From Clostridia bacterium (lineage in GTDB: Bacteria; Bacillota; Clostridia; Acetivibrionales; JAFADI01), in assembly GCA_026417615.1 (NCBI GenBank), contig JAOACY010000035.1, positions 1-41,403 of the forward strand: a stretch of 41,403 nt of DNA. Reading direction: 5' to 3'. The notes under the pieces are model-generated. The model saw nothing but the letters and a program-made list of their open reading frames with translations. It was not told where the DNA came from and did not search any database. The translations under genes and the position numbers were made by a program. Within the stretch, counting starts at the first letter, position 1. Each line of letters begins with the position of its first letter. Below are positions 19,317 to 28,433 of the stretch, piece by piece.

Positions 19317-20138
19317 ATGATGAAAATATTGCTGCCCGTACTGGTAGTGATGTCAATTCTGTTTTCCGGCTGCAGTTTTGAGAGGTCTGTAAGAAAGGAT
19401 GTGCAGCTTGAGGGAGAAAACATAGGAGGGATGAAAGAAAGTGAAATATTAAAAAAGCTCGACCGCTATGAGCAAAAAATATTTGATCCTCCTAAAGATG
19501 CCAGGCTTAATGAAAAATGGGAGGTAATTGAGAGTGAGCACGTGGGGAAAAAGCTGAATACAAAGCTTACTCTGCAAGAAATAATTAATTCTCCAGAGGG
19601 TAAAAGGGTAAATATTATTGTTGAAGAGCTCAGACCGGGAATAACAGCCGAACATCTAAAAAGCAACATCATAGAGATTGGCAGTTTCACGACACCATTG
19701 CTTGACAGGCAGGAAGCCAGGATAAACAACATTGAACTGGCTTCTGAAAAGATAAACTATAAGGTTCTTGCCCCCGGAGAGGAATTCTCGTTCAATGGTG
19801 TTGTTGGAAAGCGTACCGTTTCAAAGGGATATGAAGAGGCGCCAATAATCATAAGGGCAGAGGACGGATATAAAAAAGGCTTTGGTGTTGGAGGCGGCAT
19901 ATGCCAGCTTGCCAGCACCATTTACAGCTGCGCCGTAAAAAGCGGGCTTGAAATAACAGAACATCATATGCATTCAAAGGATGTAGGGTATATTCCCAGA
20001 GGTCAGGATGCCGCTGTGTCCTATGGAACCGTAGATCTGAAATTCAAAAATTCAAGAAGCTTTCCTGTGATGATAAGGGTATGGAGGGACAGCAAGAACC
20101 TTACGGTTAAAATGTTTGAAAACCGTAATAATATATAG
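19317..20138 (+). CDS. VanW family lipoprotein
   Basis: The 273-residue protein has a short hydrophobic N terminus ending in a lipobox-like LFSGC, so it is probably lipid-anchored outside the membrane. Residues from about 120 onward are the VanW domain: FTTPLLDRQEARINNIELA, then KINYKVLAPGEEFSFN, GVGGGICQLASTIYS, and the C-terminal AVSYGTVDLKF. VanW proteins are common in Gram-positive envelopes and their activity is unknown; the name comes from a vancomycin gene cluster and does not imply resistance here. GGAGGTGG precedes a double ATG at 19317/19320; either start is possible. Confidence 0.88.
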   Translation: MMKILLPVLVVMSILFSGCSFERSVRKDVQLEGENIGGMKESEILKKLDRYEQKIFDPPKDARLNEKWEVIESEHVGKKLNTKLTLQEIINSPEGKRVNIIVEELRPGITAEHLKSNIIEIGSFTTPLLDRQEARINNIELASEKINYKVLAPGEEFSFNGVVGKRTVSKGYEEAPIIIRAEDGYKKGFGVGGGICQLASTIYSCAVKSGLEITEHHMHSKDVGYIPRGQDAAVSYGTVDLKFKNSRSFPVMIRVWRDSKNLTVKMFENRNNI

Positions 20139-20147
20139 GTTTTAATG

Positions 20148-20189
20148 TTGCGTACATTCTGATATAATTTATATACGCAAGTATATAAT
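20148..20189 (+). promoter_or_regulatory. promoter region with inverted repeat before the HPr-like gene
   Basis: TTGCGTA (20148-20154) and TACGCAA (20174-20180) form a perfect 7+7 inverted repeat that brackets a TATAAT at 20163-20168. A second TATAAT is at 20184-20189. Neither has a good -35 box. The arrangement resembles an operator overlapping a promoter, but no known repressor site was recognised. Confidence 0.4.
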
Positions 20190-20216
20190 AGGATTATTCA
20201 GGAGGAATAATAATAT

Positions 20217-20486
20217 ATGATTTCCAGAGAAGTGATTGTCAAGAATGGAGCCGGGCTTGATTCCAAGCAGGCAGCATTCCTTATTCAGAAGGTGTCAAAT
20301 TTTAAATCTTCCATATATGTTGAAAAGGATGAAAGGAAAGCCAACGCTAAAAGTCTGCTCGGACTTCTTTCGCTTAGCATAGCCAGCGGCATGAAAATCG
20401 TTATCAGGGCAGAGGGAGAAGACGAGGAATTGGCTGTTCAGGAGGTTGAGGAGTACTTCAATTCAGGTCTGGGTGAAGCAATATAA
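20217..20486 (+). CDS. HPr/Crh-like protein lacking the PTS histidine
   Basis: The 89-residue protein aligns along its full length with HPr of the phosphotransferase system. At position 15, where HPr carries the histidine phosphorylated by enzyme I, this protein has Asp (GLDSKQAA instead of GLHARPAA), and Arg17 is Lys. The regulatory serine is kept exactly at position 46 (NAKSLLGLLSL). It therefore cannot pass phosphate to sugars but could be phosphorylated by HPr kinase, like Bacillus Crh, which has Gln15 and acts only in CcpA-type catabolite control. It sits just upstream of uvrC. ATG 20217 follows a strong GGAGGAA site. Confidence 0.88.
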   Translation: MISREVIVKNGAGLDSKQAAFLIQKVSNFKSSIYVEKDERKANAKSLLGLLSLSIASGMKIVIRAEGEDEELAVQEVEEYFNSGLGEAI

Positions 20487-20555
20487 TTCCATTGACAGGG
20501 TTTCTTTTAGTGGACAAATCAACTCAAAGGGGTGCGGCATGAAAGGAGTGGAGGA

Positions 20556-22406
20556 TTGTCCTCTTTCAATATTAAGGATGAGTTAAAGAAGCTGCCGGAT
20601 AAACCGGGAGTTTATATAATGAAGGACGAATATGGAAATGTAATATATGTAGGCAAGGCTGTTGCTTTAAAAAAAAGAGTGAAGCAATACTTCCAGCCTT
20701 CATTGAATCATACTGCCAAGGTAAAGGCTATGGTGCCCAGAATAAAGGAGTTTGAGTACATTGTTACTGACTCGGAGCTGGAAGCCCTGATTTTAGAGTG
20801 CAACCTGATTAAGAAACATAAGCCCAAATTCAACATACTTCTCAAGGATGACAAGAGCTATCCATATATAAAGGTTACTATGAACGAGGATTACCCCAGG
20901 ATTATAATGACGAGGAGAATCGATAAGGACGGGGCAAAGTACTTCGGACCATATTCAAATGTTGTGGCTGTAAGGGACACTATAGACCTTATAAAAAAAA
21001 TATTTCCCATAAAGACATGCAATAAGGTGCTTCCGAGGGACATAGGAAAGGACAGGCCCTGCCTAAATTTTTACATGCATCAGTGTCTGGGGCCATGTAA
21101 GGGTGATGTGAACAAGGAAGAGTACAGGGTACTTATGAGAGATATATGCAGTTTTTTGGGAGGCAAGCAGGAGGATGTTGTAAAAAGGCTTGAAGCTCAG
21201 ATGAATGCAGCTGCAGAAAAGCTGGAATTTGAAAAGGCTGCCTCTATCAGGGATAAGATAAGCAGCTTGAAGCATATAGCCGAGAAGCAGAAGGTTCTGT
21301 CAACAACTGCTCAAGACCAGGATATAATTGCTTTTGCCAAGGATCATACAGACTCCTGCATACAGGTATTCTTCATAAGGGGAGGAAAGCTGATAGGAAG
21401 GGAGCATTTTATACTGGAGGATGTAGCAGATACAAGCGATGGAGAGCTGATGTCATCCTTTGTTAAGCAGTTCTACTCGTCGGCAGCTTTTGTGCCTGGG
21501 GAAATTGTGCTGCAGGAAGATATAGACGAGATTGAAATAATTGAAAAGTGGCTGAGCGACAAAAAAGCTTCAAGGGTTCATATAAAAGTTCCAAGAAGGG
21601 GAGAAAAGCTTCACCTGGTGGATATGGTAGCTAAAAATGCTCTTATTGCTCTGACCCAGTTCAAGAATAAGATTAAAAGCGATGAGGATATGGTAAAAGA
21701 GGGCATGAAGGTTCTTGAGGATATGGGGAGACTTGAAGCCGCACCGCAAAGAATAGAAGCTTTTGACATATCAAACACCGGTTCGACGGAAATAGTTGCG
21801 TCAATGGTGGTTTTTGAAAAGGGACGGCCCCAGAACAGGGAATACAGGAGGTTCAAAATAAAGTCCGTTTCCTGCGCCAATGATTATGCCGGCATGCAGG
21901 AAGTAATATTCAGAAGGTTCAAGCATGCCCAGAAGGAAAACAGCCAGCAAAATGAAATTGAAAAAAAATTCAGCAAGCTGCCGGATATAGTGTTGGTGGA
22001 TGGCGGGCTTGGACATGTGAAGGCAGCTGTTCAGGCAATGAAGGAAGCAGGGGTTTATATACCTGTATTGGGTATGGTTAAGGATGACAAGCACAAAACA
22101 AGGGGTTTGGTATCGCTGGATGAATCAATTGATCTGCGTGACAAGCTGAATGCTCTAAGATTTATAACATCAATACAGGATGAAGCACACAGATTTGCAG
22201 TTGAATACAATAAGAAGCTAAGGCTAAAAAGATACTCAGGCTCCGTACTGGATGAAATTGAAGGAATCGGACCAAAACGTAAAAAGGCCCTAATTAGGCA
22301 CTTCGGATCTTTGGCAAAAATAAAGAGCGCCGGAATCGATGAGCTTATGGAAGCAGAAGGAATAAGCCGCCCATTAGCAGAAAAGATATATGAACATTTC
22401 AGATAA
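20556..22406 (+). CDS. uvrC: excinuclease ABC subunit C
   Basis: UvrC makes both incisions in UvrABC nucleotide excision repair. The 616-residue reading has the N-terminal GIY-YIG nuclease domain (KPGVYIMKDE and IYVGKA, residues 16-35), four cysteines in the CNKVLPRD/CLNFYMHQCLGPC region that probably bind an Fe-S cluster as in other UvrCs, the UVR helical motif (EAQMNAAAEKLEFEKAA), the RNase H-like second nuclease domain (AFDISNTG, VDGGLGH) and C-terminal HhH motifs (LDEIEGIGPKRKKALIRHFG). TTG 20556 is preferred since AAGGAG lies seven bases upstream; an in-frame GTG at 20532 would add eight residues but has poor spacing. Confidence 0.95.
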   Translation: MSSFNIKDELKKLPDKPGVYIMKDEYGNVIYVGKAVALKKRVKQYFQPSLNHTAKVKAMVPRIKEFEYIVTDSELEALILECNLIKKHKPKFNILLKDDKSYPYIKVTMNEDYPRIIMTRRIDKDGAKYFGPYSNVVAVRDTIDLIKKIFPIKTCNKVLPRDIGKDRPCLNFYMHQCLGPCKGDVNKEEYRVLMRDICSFLGGKQEDVVKRLEAQMNAAAEKLEFEKAASIRDKISSLKHIAEKQKVLSTTAQDQDIIAFAKDHTDSCIQVFFIRGGKLIGREHFILEDVADTSDGELMSSFVKQFYSSAAFVPGEIVLQEDIDEIEIIEKWLSDKKASRVHIKVPRRGEKLHLVDMVAKNALIALTQFKNKIKSDEDMVKEGMKVLEDMGRLEAAPQRIEAFDISNTGSTEIVASMVVFEKGRPQNREYRRFKIKSVSCANDYAGMQEVIFRRFKHAQKENSQQNEIEKKFSKLPDIVLVDGGLGHVKAAVQAMKEAGVYIPVLGMVKDDKHKTRGLVSLDESIDLRDKLNALRFITSIQDEAHRFAVEYNKKLRLKRYSGSVLDEIEGIGPKRKKALIRHFGSLAKIKSAGIDELMEAEGISRPLAEKIYEHFR

Positions 22407-22417
22407 AGGAGCAGAAC

Positions 22418-23116
22418 ATGTCGGTATTTGCTATCTCAGACCTACACCTGTCTTTAAGCATTGACAAACCCATGGATATATTCGGAACAGCGTGGAAAGA
22501 CTATATGGGCAGGATTCAGGCAAACTGGGTGGAAACCGTCTCAAGTAAGGATTATGTAATAATACCGGGAGATATATCCTGGGCAACATATCTTAGTGAG
22601 GCTGAGGCTGATTTCCGGTTCATAGAGAAATTGCCGGGCAGGAAAATAATTTCCAAAGGAAACCATGATTACTGGTGGACAACAATGAGCAAGCTTAATA
22701 AGTTTATTTCGGAGAACAATTATTTAACAATAAGCTTTATGCAGAATAACAGCTTTGTCATAGGGGATAGTGTCCTGTGCGGCACCAGGGGGTGGAAGTG
22801 CCCAGGTGATGAAGGCTTCGGGGAGGAAGACCGGAAAATATATGAAAGAGAGCTGCAAAGGCTGGAGCTGTCTTTGAAAAGCATTGGACCTGCCCATGGT
22901 AATATAACTGTGGCGCTGCATTACCCGCCTTTCAACTCAAAGAAGGAACCATCATATTTTGTGGAAATTATGAACAGGTATGGGGTGAAACGGTGCGTCT
23001 ACGGACACTTGCACGGTGAGGGCTTTAAAAATGCTGTGACAGGAGAAGTGTCGGGAATAAAGTATAATTTGGTTTCGGCGGATTATTTGAACTTTAAGCC
23101 GCTGAAGATTTTTTAG
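22418..23116 (+). CDS. calcineurin-like metallophosphoesterase (COG1768-like)
   Basis: The 232-residue protein carries all metal-binding motifs of the family: DLHL (Asp8, His10), GDISW (Asp52), GNHDYWW (Asn82, His83), ALHYPP and the terminal GHLHG. The length and the GNHDYWW form resemble the predicted phosphohydrolases of COG1768. The substrate is unknown. There is no signal peptide, so it is cytoplasmic. ATG 22418 starts 11 bases after uvrC with an AAAGGAG site, so the two are probably co-transcribed. Confidence 0.85.
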   Translation: MSVFAISDLHLSLSIDKPMDIFGTAWKDYMGRIQANWVETVSSKDYVIIPGDISWATYLSEAEADFRFIEKLPGRKIISKGNHDYWWTTMSKLNKFISENNYLTISFMQNNSFVIGDSVLCGTRGWKCPGDEGFGEEDRKIYERELQRLELSLKSIGPAHGNITVALHYPPFNSKKEPSYFVEIMNRYGVKRCVYGHLHGEGFKNAVTGEVSGIKYNLVSADYLNFKPLKIF

Positions 23117-23123
23117 CTTATTG

Positions 23124-23152
23124 TTGGAAATAAAAATTCATTGTGATATAAT
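23124..23152 (+). promoter_or_regulatory. promoter of tig
   Basis: TTGGAA (23124-23129) and consensus TATAAT (23147-23152) are 17 bases apart and lie about 125 bases upstream of tig, giving a structured leader. Confidence 0.65.
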
Positions 23153-23172
23153 ATAGTGGTTAATTTTGAAAT

Positions 23173-23244
23173 GGGGACAAAATCTCCTTGGAAGGAATGC
23201 CTGGCTCAGTGGAAGTGTTCCCGTTCATCACAGGGAATAGCCCC
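23173..23244 (+). promoter_or_regulatory. structured leader of tig
   Basis: Two alternative pairings share one arm. GGGGA (23173-23177) can close a local hairpin with TCTCC (23183-23187), or its GGGG can pair with CCCC at 23241-23244 to enclose the leader. A further hairpin, TTCCC (23218-23222) with GGGAA (23233-23237), lies inside. The leader ends before the GGAGGAA site of tig. No known riboswitch or thermometer class was recognised. Confidence 0.4.
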
Positions 23245-23273
23245 GTACATTAAGATTGGAGGAAATAAGTTAA

Positions 23274-24560
23274 ATGAATGTCAAGGTAGAGAATATTGAA
23301 AAAAATGTAGTTCAACTGGAGATAGAAGTTGACGCAGCAAAGTTTGAAGAGGGTATGCAGAAGTCGTTCATCAAGAACGCAAAAAAATTCAACATACCCG
23401 GATTCAGAAAGGGTAAAGCTCCAAGAAAGATGGTTGAAAGGTACTACGGAGAGCAGGCTCTTTATGAGGATGCTATAAATTTTGTGTGCCCGGAGGCTTA
23501 TGACGAGGCTGTTGAAAAAAATAACATTCACCCGGTTGAAAGGCCGGAAATTGATATAATACAGATTGGAAACGGCGATAACCTCATATTTACGGCAAAG
23601 GTAACAGTTAAGCCCGAGGTTGAGCTGGGGAACTATAAAGGAGTAGAGGTTGAAAAAATTGAAGTAAACGTTGCCGATGAAGATGTTGAAAAAGAACTGA
23701 ACAAGGTGGCTGAAAAGAATGCAAGGATTATAACCGTTGAGGACAGGCCTGTTCAATCGGGCGATACCGCAGTAATTGATTTTGAAGGATTTATTGACGG
23801 TGTGGCTTTTGAAGGCGGAAAGGGAAGCAATTACAGCCTTGTTATAGGCTCCGGCCATTTCATACCAGGCTTTGAAGAACAGTTGATAGGTGTGGCTTCA
23901 GGTTCTGAAGTAGATGTCAATGTTTCCTTCCCAGATGACTACGGCAATGATGAATTGGCCGGGAAGCCTGCTCTCTTTAAAGTGAAGGTTAATGAAATCA
24001 AAGTCAGGGAGCTTCCGGTGCTTGATGATGAATTTGCCAAGGATGTGAGTGAATTTGATACCCTTGACGAATACAAGCAGGACCTCAAAAAGAAGCTGGT
24101 GGAAAAGGCGGAGCACGATGCAAAGCACCAGACTGAAGACAATATAATTAAAAAGGTAGTTGAGAACGCAGCGGTTGATATTCCGCAGGTTATGATAGAA
24201 AGACAGATTGACAGGCATGTTCAGGACTTTGACCTAAGGCTGAGGTATCAGGGCCTTGACCTTAAGAAATACCTTGAAGTAATGGGCATGGAAAACGATG
24301 CTTTCAGGGCTCAGTTTGTAAAGAGAGCTGAAAATGAAGTTAAGACCCACCTTGTGCTTGAAAAAATAAGCAAGGTTGAAAATGTACAGGCTTCGGAGGA
24401 AGAACTCCAGCAAGAAATAAAGAAAATGGCGGGAAATTATAGACAGAGCGAAGAAGATTTTAAGCAACATTTAAGGGAAGAAGATATAGAATATATTAAA
24501 GACTCTGTAATTATCCGAAAGACGGTGGACATTCTGGTTCAGAATGCAAAAATAGTATAA
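23274..24560 (+). CDS. tig: trigger factor (ribosome-associated chaperone, prolyl isomerase)
   Basis: Trigger factor binds the ribosome exit tunnel and shields nascent chains. The 428-residue protein has the N-terminal ribosome-binding domain with the signature FNIPGFRKGKAPRKM (about residues 40-54, matching GFRxGKxP), a central FKBP-type prolyl isomerase domain (GDTAVIDFEGFIDG, GSGHFIPGFEEQLIG) and the C-terminal helical chaperone arms. The length is normal. ATG 23274 follows GGAGGAA. It heads the tig-clpP-clpX-lonB neighbourhood, a conserved folding and proteolysis group. Confidence 0.97.
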   Translation: MNVKVENIEKNVVQLEIEVDAAKFEEGMQKSFIKNAKKFNIPGFRKGKAPRKMVERYYGEQALYEDAINFVCPEAYDEAVEKNNIHPVERPEIDIIQIGNGDNLIFTAKVTVKPEVELGNYKGVEVEKIEVNVADEDVEKELNKVAEKNARIITVEDRPVQSGDTAVIDFEGFIDGVAFEGGKGSNYSLVIGSGHFIPGFEEQLIGVASGSEVDVNVSFPDDYGNDELAGKPALFKVKVNEIKVRELPVLDDEFAKDVSEFDTLDEYKQDLKKKLVEKAEHDAKHQTEDNIIKKVVENAAVDIPQVMIERQIDRHVQDFDLRLRYQGLDLKKYLEVMGMENDAFRAQFVKRAENEVKTHLVLEKISKVENVQASEEELQQEIKKMAGNYRQSEEDFKQHLREEDIEYIKDSVIIRKTVDILVQNAKIV

Positions 24561-24664
24561 AAATAAATCTATTGGCGGTTTATTTTATAAGTCAATTGGG
24601 AATCAATATATGAAGCGCATTAAAGGGAAAAATTCAATTGTTTATATAAAAAGGAGGGTTTGAT

Positions 24665-25249
24665 ATGAGTCTTGTACCAATAGTAGTAGAACAGACAAAC
24701 CGCGGTGAGCGGTCCTATGATATCTATTCCAGGCTGCTTAAGGATAGAATAATTGTCCTGAGCGATGAAGTAAATGATGTTACTGCCAGCCTCGTCGTAG
24801 CGCAGATGCTCTTTTTGGAAGCGGAAGATCCTGAGAAGGATATCCAGCTTTATATAAACAGCCCGGGAGGATCGGTAACCTCAGGCTTCGCGATTTATGA
24901 CACAATGCAGTATGTTAAGCCTGACGTATCCACAATTTGTATTGGTATGGCCGCCAGCATGGGAGCGTTTCTTCTGGCTGCCGGGGCAAAAGGCAAAAGG
25001 TTTGCGCTGCCCAACAGTGAGATTATGATCCATCAGCCTCTTGGAGGAGCCCGCGGACAGGCTACGGATATAAAGATACATGCGGAGCAGATTATAAAAA
25101 TTAAAAACAGACTAAATAAAATTTTGAGTGAGAGAACCGGTCAACCCCTTGAAAGAATAGAAAGGGACACCGAGAGGGATTTCTTCATGTCCGCAGATGA
25201 CGCCAAAGCATATGGCATAGTTGACGAAGTAATGGTAAGAAGAAAATAA
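24665..25249 (+). CDS. clpP: ATP-dependent Clp protease proteolytic subunit
   Basis: ClpP forms the 14-subunit proteolytic barrel that works with ClpX and other Clp ATPases. The 194-residue protein has the full catalytic triad Ser98 (GMAASMG), His123 (MIHQPLGG) and Asp172. The N-terminal segment ([22 protein letters not shown]) is the usual mature start. ATG 24665 follows AAGGAGGG. It is 13 bases upstream of clpX and certainly co-expressed. I looked for CtsR and CIRCE operators in the 104 bases upstream and saw none. Confidence 0.98.
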   Translation: MSLVPIVVEQTNRGERSYDIYSRLLKDRIIVLSDEVNDVTASLVVAQMLFLEAEDPEKDIQLYINSPGGSVTSGFAIYDTMQYVKPDVSTICIGMAASMGAFLLAAGAKGKRFALPNSEIMIHQPLGGARGQATDIKIHAEQIIKIKNRLNKILSERTGQPLERIERDTERDFFMSADDAKAYGIVDEVMVRRK

Positions 25250-25262
25250 ATGGGGTGTAAAG

Positions 25263-26558
25263 ATGTCAAGATATGATGAAAAGAAGCAGCTTAAATGCTC
25301 CTTCTGCGGAAAGTCCCAGGAACAGGTAAAGAGACTTGTTGCAGGTCCCGGCGTATACATTTGCGATGAGTGTATTGAACTCTGCTCTGAGATTATAGAG
25401 GAGGAGTTCGAGGATGTCAGAACGGATTATGATAACAACGATATACCCAAGCCCAGGGAAATAAAGGAAATACTAGACCAGTATGTCATAGGTCAGGAAA
25501 CTGCGAAAAAGTCATTGGCAGTAGCGGTTTATAACCATTACAAGAGAGTTAATTCGGAAATAAAATCTGGAGATGTTGAGCTTCAAAAGAGCAATATTTT
25601 AATGCTGGGCCCTACAGGATCCGGAAAAACTCTGCTTGCACAGACCCTTGCAAGGATACTGAATGTGCCTTTTGCAATAGCTGACGCCACGTCTTTGACA
25701 GAGGCGGGGTATGTTGGCGAAGACGTAGAGAATATCCTGTTAAAGCTGATTCAGGCTGCAGACTACGACATCGAAAGAGCAGAAAAGGGAATCATATACA
25801 TTGATGAAGTGGACAAAATAGCCAGAAAGTCTGAAAATCCATCGATAACAAGGGATGTAAGCGGAGAAGGCGTGCAGCAGGCTCTGCTCAAAATCCTTGA
25901 GGGCACAGTTGCATCGGTTCCTCCCCAAGGCGGACGTAAGCACCCGCACCAGGAATTTATACAAATTGATACAACCAATATACTTTTTATATGCGGCGGG
26001 GCTTTTGACGGAATCGAGAAAATAATTCAGAACAGAATAGGCAAAAAAACCATGGGCTTCGGAGCAAAGATTGAAAGCTCCAAGGAGAAGGATGTGGGAG
26101 AAATCTTAAACCATATACTTCCCCAGGACTTGCTGAAATTCGGCCTTATACCTGAATTTGTGGGAAGGCTGCCAATTGTGGTGACCTTGCATTCTCTTGA
26201 CAAACAATCATTGGTTCGGATACTGACAGAGCCAAAAAATGCTTTGATTAAGCAGTATCAAAAGCTCTTTGAAATGGATGATGTCATACTTGAGCTGGAG
26301 CCGGACGTCCTTGAGGCAATAGCAGAAAAGGCCATATCAAGGAATACTGGGGCAAGAGGACTTAGGGCAATCCTTGAAGAAATGATGCTTGATGTAATGT
26401 ATGATATTCCGTCTTCGACTAATGTTGAGAAGTGCATAATTACAAAAGAAACAGTAGACGGGAATATTCCTCCCAGAATTGTTATAAATGAAAACAAAAA
26501 GCCTTTGAAGAAGACTGGCGGGAGAAAATCTAAAGCTAAAAGAGAATCGGTTTCCTAG
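25263..26558 (+). CDS. clpX: ATP-dependent Clp protease ATP-binding subunit ClpX
   Basis: ClpX is the hexameric AAA+ unfoldase that feeds substrates such as ssrA-tagged proteins to ClpP. The 431-residue protein has the N-terminal zinc-binding domain (Cys12, Cys15, Cys34, Cys37), Walker A GPTGSGKT at about residues 116-123, Walker [11 protein letters not shown] near 181, and the ClpP-binding IGF-type loop region ([24 protein letters not shown], seen in two parts). It follows clpP by 13 bases, with a weak GGGGTG site, and is ended by a terminator. Confidence 0.98.
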   Translation: MSRYDEKKQLKCSFCGKSQEQVKRLVAGPGVYICDECIELCSEIIEEEFEDVRTDYDNNDIPKPREIKEILDQYVIGQETAKKSLAVAVYNHYKRVNSEIKSGDVELQKSNILMLGPTGSGKTLLAQTLARILNVPFAIADATSLTEAGYVGEDVENILLKLIQAADYDIERAEKGIIYIDEVDKIARKSENPSITRDVSGEGVQQALLKILEGTVASVPPQGGRKHPHQEFIQIDTTNILFICGGAFDGIEKIIQNRIGKKTMGFGAKIESSKEKDVGEILNHILPQDLLKFGLIPEFVGRLPIVVTLHSLDKQSLVRILTEPKNALIKQYQKLFEMDDVILELEPDVLEAIAEKAISRNTGARGLRAILEEMMLDVMYDIPSSTNVEKCIITKETVDGNIPPRIVINENKKPLKKTGGRKSKAKRESVS

Positions 26559-26597
26559 CAAGAAACTTAATGAGCTTCATAATAGATGACTCAAAGA

Positions 26598-26634
26598 AAA
26601 ACGCTTGTTACAGCATAGCAGGCGTTTTGTTTTT
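26598..26634 (+). terminator. terminator after clpX
   Basis: AAAACGCTTG (26598-26607) pairs with CAGGCGTTTT (26619-26628) with one G-T pair and an 11-base loop, followed by GTTTTTG. It separates clpPX from lonB. Confidence 0.8.
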
Positions 26635-26715
26635 GCCTTTATTATATTTGCCGGGATAAAATAAAAGCCAGTGCAAATAATAATTAAGTCAGAAACAATT
26701 TGGAGGTTTGATATT

Positions 26716-28392
26716 ATGTTAACAAGCACCTTTTTTATCATACAATTCTTTTTCTCGATAATCATTGGATTATACTTCCTTAATATGCTTAAATCCCAGC
26801 AGGTAAACAAAAACGCAATTGAAAAGGAGTCCAAAAAAGAGCTTGAAAAGCTCCGCAGATTAAGGGAAATAAGGCTTTCCGAACCTCTGTCGGAGAAAAC
26901 GAGGCCCACAGAATTAAAGGACATTATAGGACAGGAGAATGGTATAAAGGCACTGAGAGCTGCTTTGTGCGGACCCAACCCACAGCATGTCTTAATATAC
27001 GGGCCTCCCGGAGTGGGCAAAACCGCCGCAGCAAGGGTAATACTGGAGGAAGCAAAAAGAATTGCAGTTTCACCCTTTAAGAAGGAAGCAAAATTTGTTG
27101 AATTGGATGCAACCACCCTTCGGTTTGATGAGAGGGGAATTGCCGACCCTTTGATTGGTTCTGTTCATGACCCCATATACCAGGGAGCGGGAGCGTATGG
27201 AGTGGCCGGAGTTCCGCAGCCAAAGCCGGGAGCGGTTACTAAGGCGCATGGAGGAATACTTTTCATTGATGAGATAGGTGAATTGCATCCAATACAAATG
27301 AACAAGCTGCTAAAGGTTCTGGAGGACAGGAGGGTATTCCTCGAAAGTGCCTATTACAGCTCTGAGGACAATAATATACCTTACCATATTCATGAGATTT
27401 TTCAAAAAGGCCTCCCTGCAGATTTCCGTCTTGTAGGCGCTACAACCAGAGCTGCAGAGGATATTCCCCCTGCTATAAGGTCCAGGTGCGTGGAGGTTTA
27501 TTTCAGGCCCCTTACGGCAGAAGAAATAGCTTTAATAGCACGAAATGCTGCTGCAAAAGGCGGTTTTAAAATTGAAGACGGCGTAGATGCGTTGATTGCC
27601 AAGTACGCCCAAAATGGCAGAGAGGCTGTCAATATAATTCAGACTGCGGGCGGAGTGGTACAGGTTGAAAACAGAAACATTATCACCAGAAAGGATGTTG
27701 AATGGGTTATTGAGTTTGGCCATTACAGTCCCAGGATTGAGAAGAGAATTTCTGCCGGGGAGCAGGTGGGCTGCATAAATGGGCTTGCTGTTTTCGGGAA
27801 TTGCACAGGTATGGTAATGGATATTGAGGTATCAGCCATCAGGGTTGGTGCAGGCAAAGGCAATATAAAGATTACCGGTATAATAGAAGAGGAGGAAATG
27901 GACGGCAGGGGGCAGAAGCTTAAAAGGACCAGTTCAGCCAGGGCATCTGTTGAGAACGTTTTGACGGTTTTAAAAAAGTTTATGGATATTGACTACAGGG
28001 AATATGACATTCACATGAATTTCCCCGGAGGGATTCCGATTGATGGGCCTTCGGCAGGCATAGCAATGGCAACTGCCGTGTATTCGGCCGTCAAAAACAT
28101 ACCTATACCCAGTGACATTGCAATGACGGGCGAGATATCCATAAGGGGAAAAGTAAAGCCTGTGGGAGGCGTTGTTGCAAAGGTGGAAGCAGCAAGACTT
28201 GCCGGAATAAAGAAGGTGCTCATTCCAAAGGAGAACTGGCAGGAATTGTTTGAATCAATGGATATAGAAGTAATTCCGGTTGATAATATTGATGAGGTTA
28301 TGGGAATCGCTCTCAATGTAAAGCCATCAAGGATAGAAGAGATTACGATCAGCAATCAGGCAGCAAATGTGATTGCCGCATCAGGCACTTAA
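26716..28392 (+). CDS. lonB: membrane-anchored ATP-dependent protease LonB
   Basis: The 558-residue protein is a LonB-type protease. One N-terminal membrane helix (about residues 3-24) replaces the large Lon N domain. A Lys/Glu-rich linker, an AAA+ domain (Walker A GPPGVGKT at about 96-103, Walker B GGILFIDEIGEL) and a Lon protease domain follow. The catalytic dyad is Ser446 (DGPSAG) and Lys489, spaced 43 residues apart as in E. coli Lon. In Bacillus, lonB likewise follows clpX and its product acts in the forespore during sporulation. ATG 26716 has a GGAGG site at 26702-26706; a longer reading from 26671 is rejected. Confidence 0.93.
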   Translation: MLTSTFFIIQFFFSIIIGLYFLNMLKSQQVNKNAIEKESKKELEKLRRLREIRLSEPLSEKTRPTELKDIIGQENGIKALRAALCGPNPQHVLIYGPPGVGKTAAARVILEEAKRIAVSPFKKEAKFVELDATTLRFDERGIADPLIGSVHDPIYQGAGAYGVAGVPQPKPGAVTKAHGGILFIDEIGELHPIQMNKLLKVLEDRRVFLESAYYSSEDNNIPYHIHEIFQKGLPADFRLVGATTRAAEDIPPAIRSRCVEVYFRPLTAEEIALIARNAAAKGGFKIEDGVDALIAKYAQNGREAVNIIQTAGGVVQVENRNIITRKDVEWVIEFGHYSPRIEKRISAGEQVGCINGLAVFGNCTGMVMDIEVSAIRVGAGKGNIKITGIIEEEEMDGRGQKLKRTSSARASVENVLTVLKKFMDIDYREYDIHMNFPGGIPIDGPSAGIAMATAVYSAVKNIPIPSDIAMTGEISIRGKVKPVGGVVAKVEAARLAGIKKVLIPKENWQELFESMDIEVIPVDNIDEVMGIALNVKPSRIEEITISNQAANVIAASGT

Positions 28393-28401
28393 TTATATAA
28401 T
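28373..28401 (+). promoter_or_regulatory. candidate promoter of the thermonuclease-like gene
   Basis: TTGCCG (28373-28378) and TATAAT (28396-28401) are 17 bases apart. The -35 box lies inside the end of lonB, 56 bases before the next start codon. Confidence 0.5.
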
Positions 28402-28433
28402 GGTGTATATATGATTTTTGTGAGGTAGACAGA

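Noticed and set aside
20493-20540. TTGACA before uvrC as a promoter
   Set aside because: No -10 box at 16-19 bases; co-transcription with the HPr-like gene is simpler.
23250-23858. 202-codon minus-strand reading frame opposite tig
   Set aside because: It is antisense to a well-conserved gene, has no ribosome binding site and its product is low-complexity aromatic-rich sequence typical of shadow frames.
24561-24664. CtsR or CIRCE heat-shock operator before clpP
   Set aside because: Looked for the GGTCAAA repeats and the TTAGCACTC dyad; neither is present in the gap.
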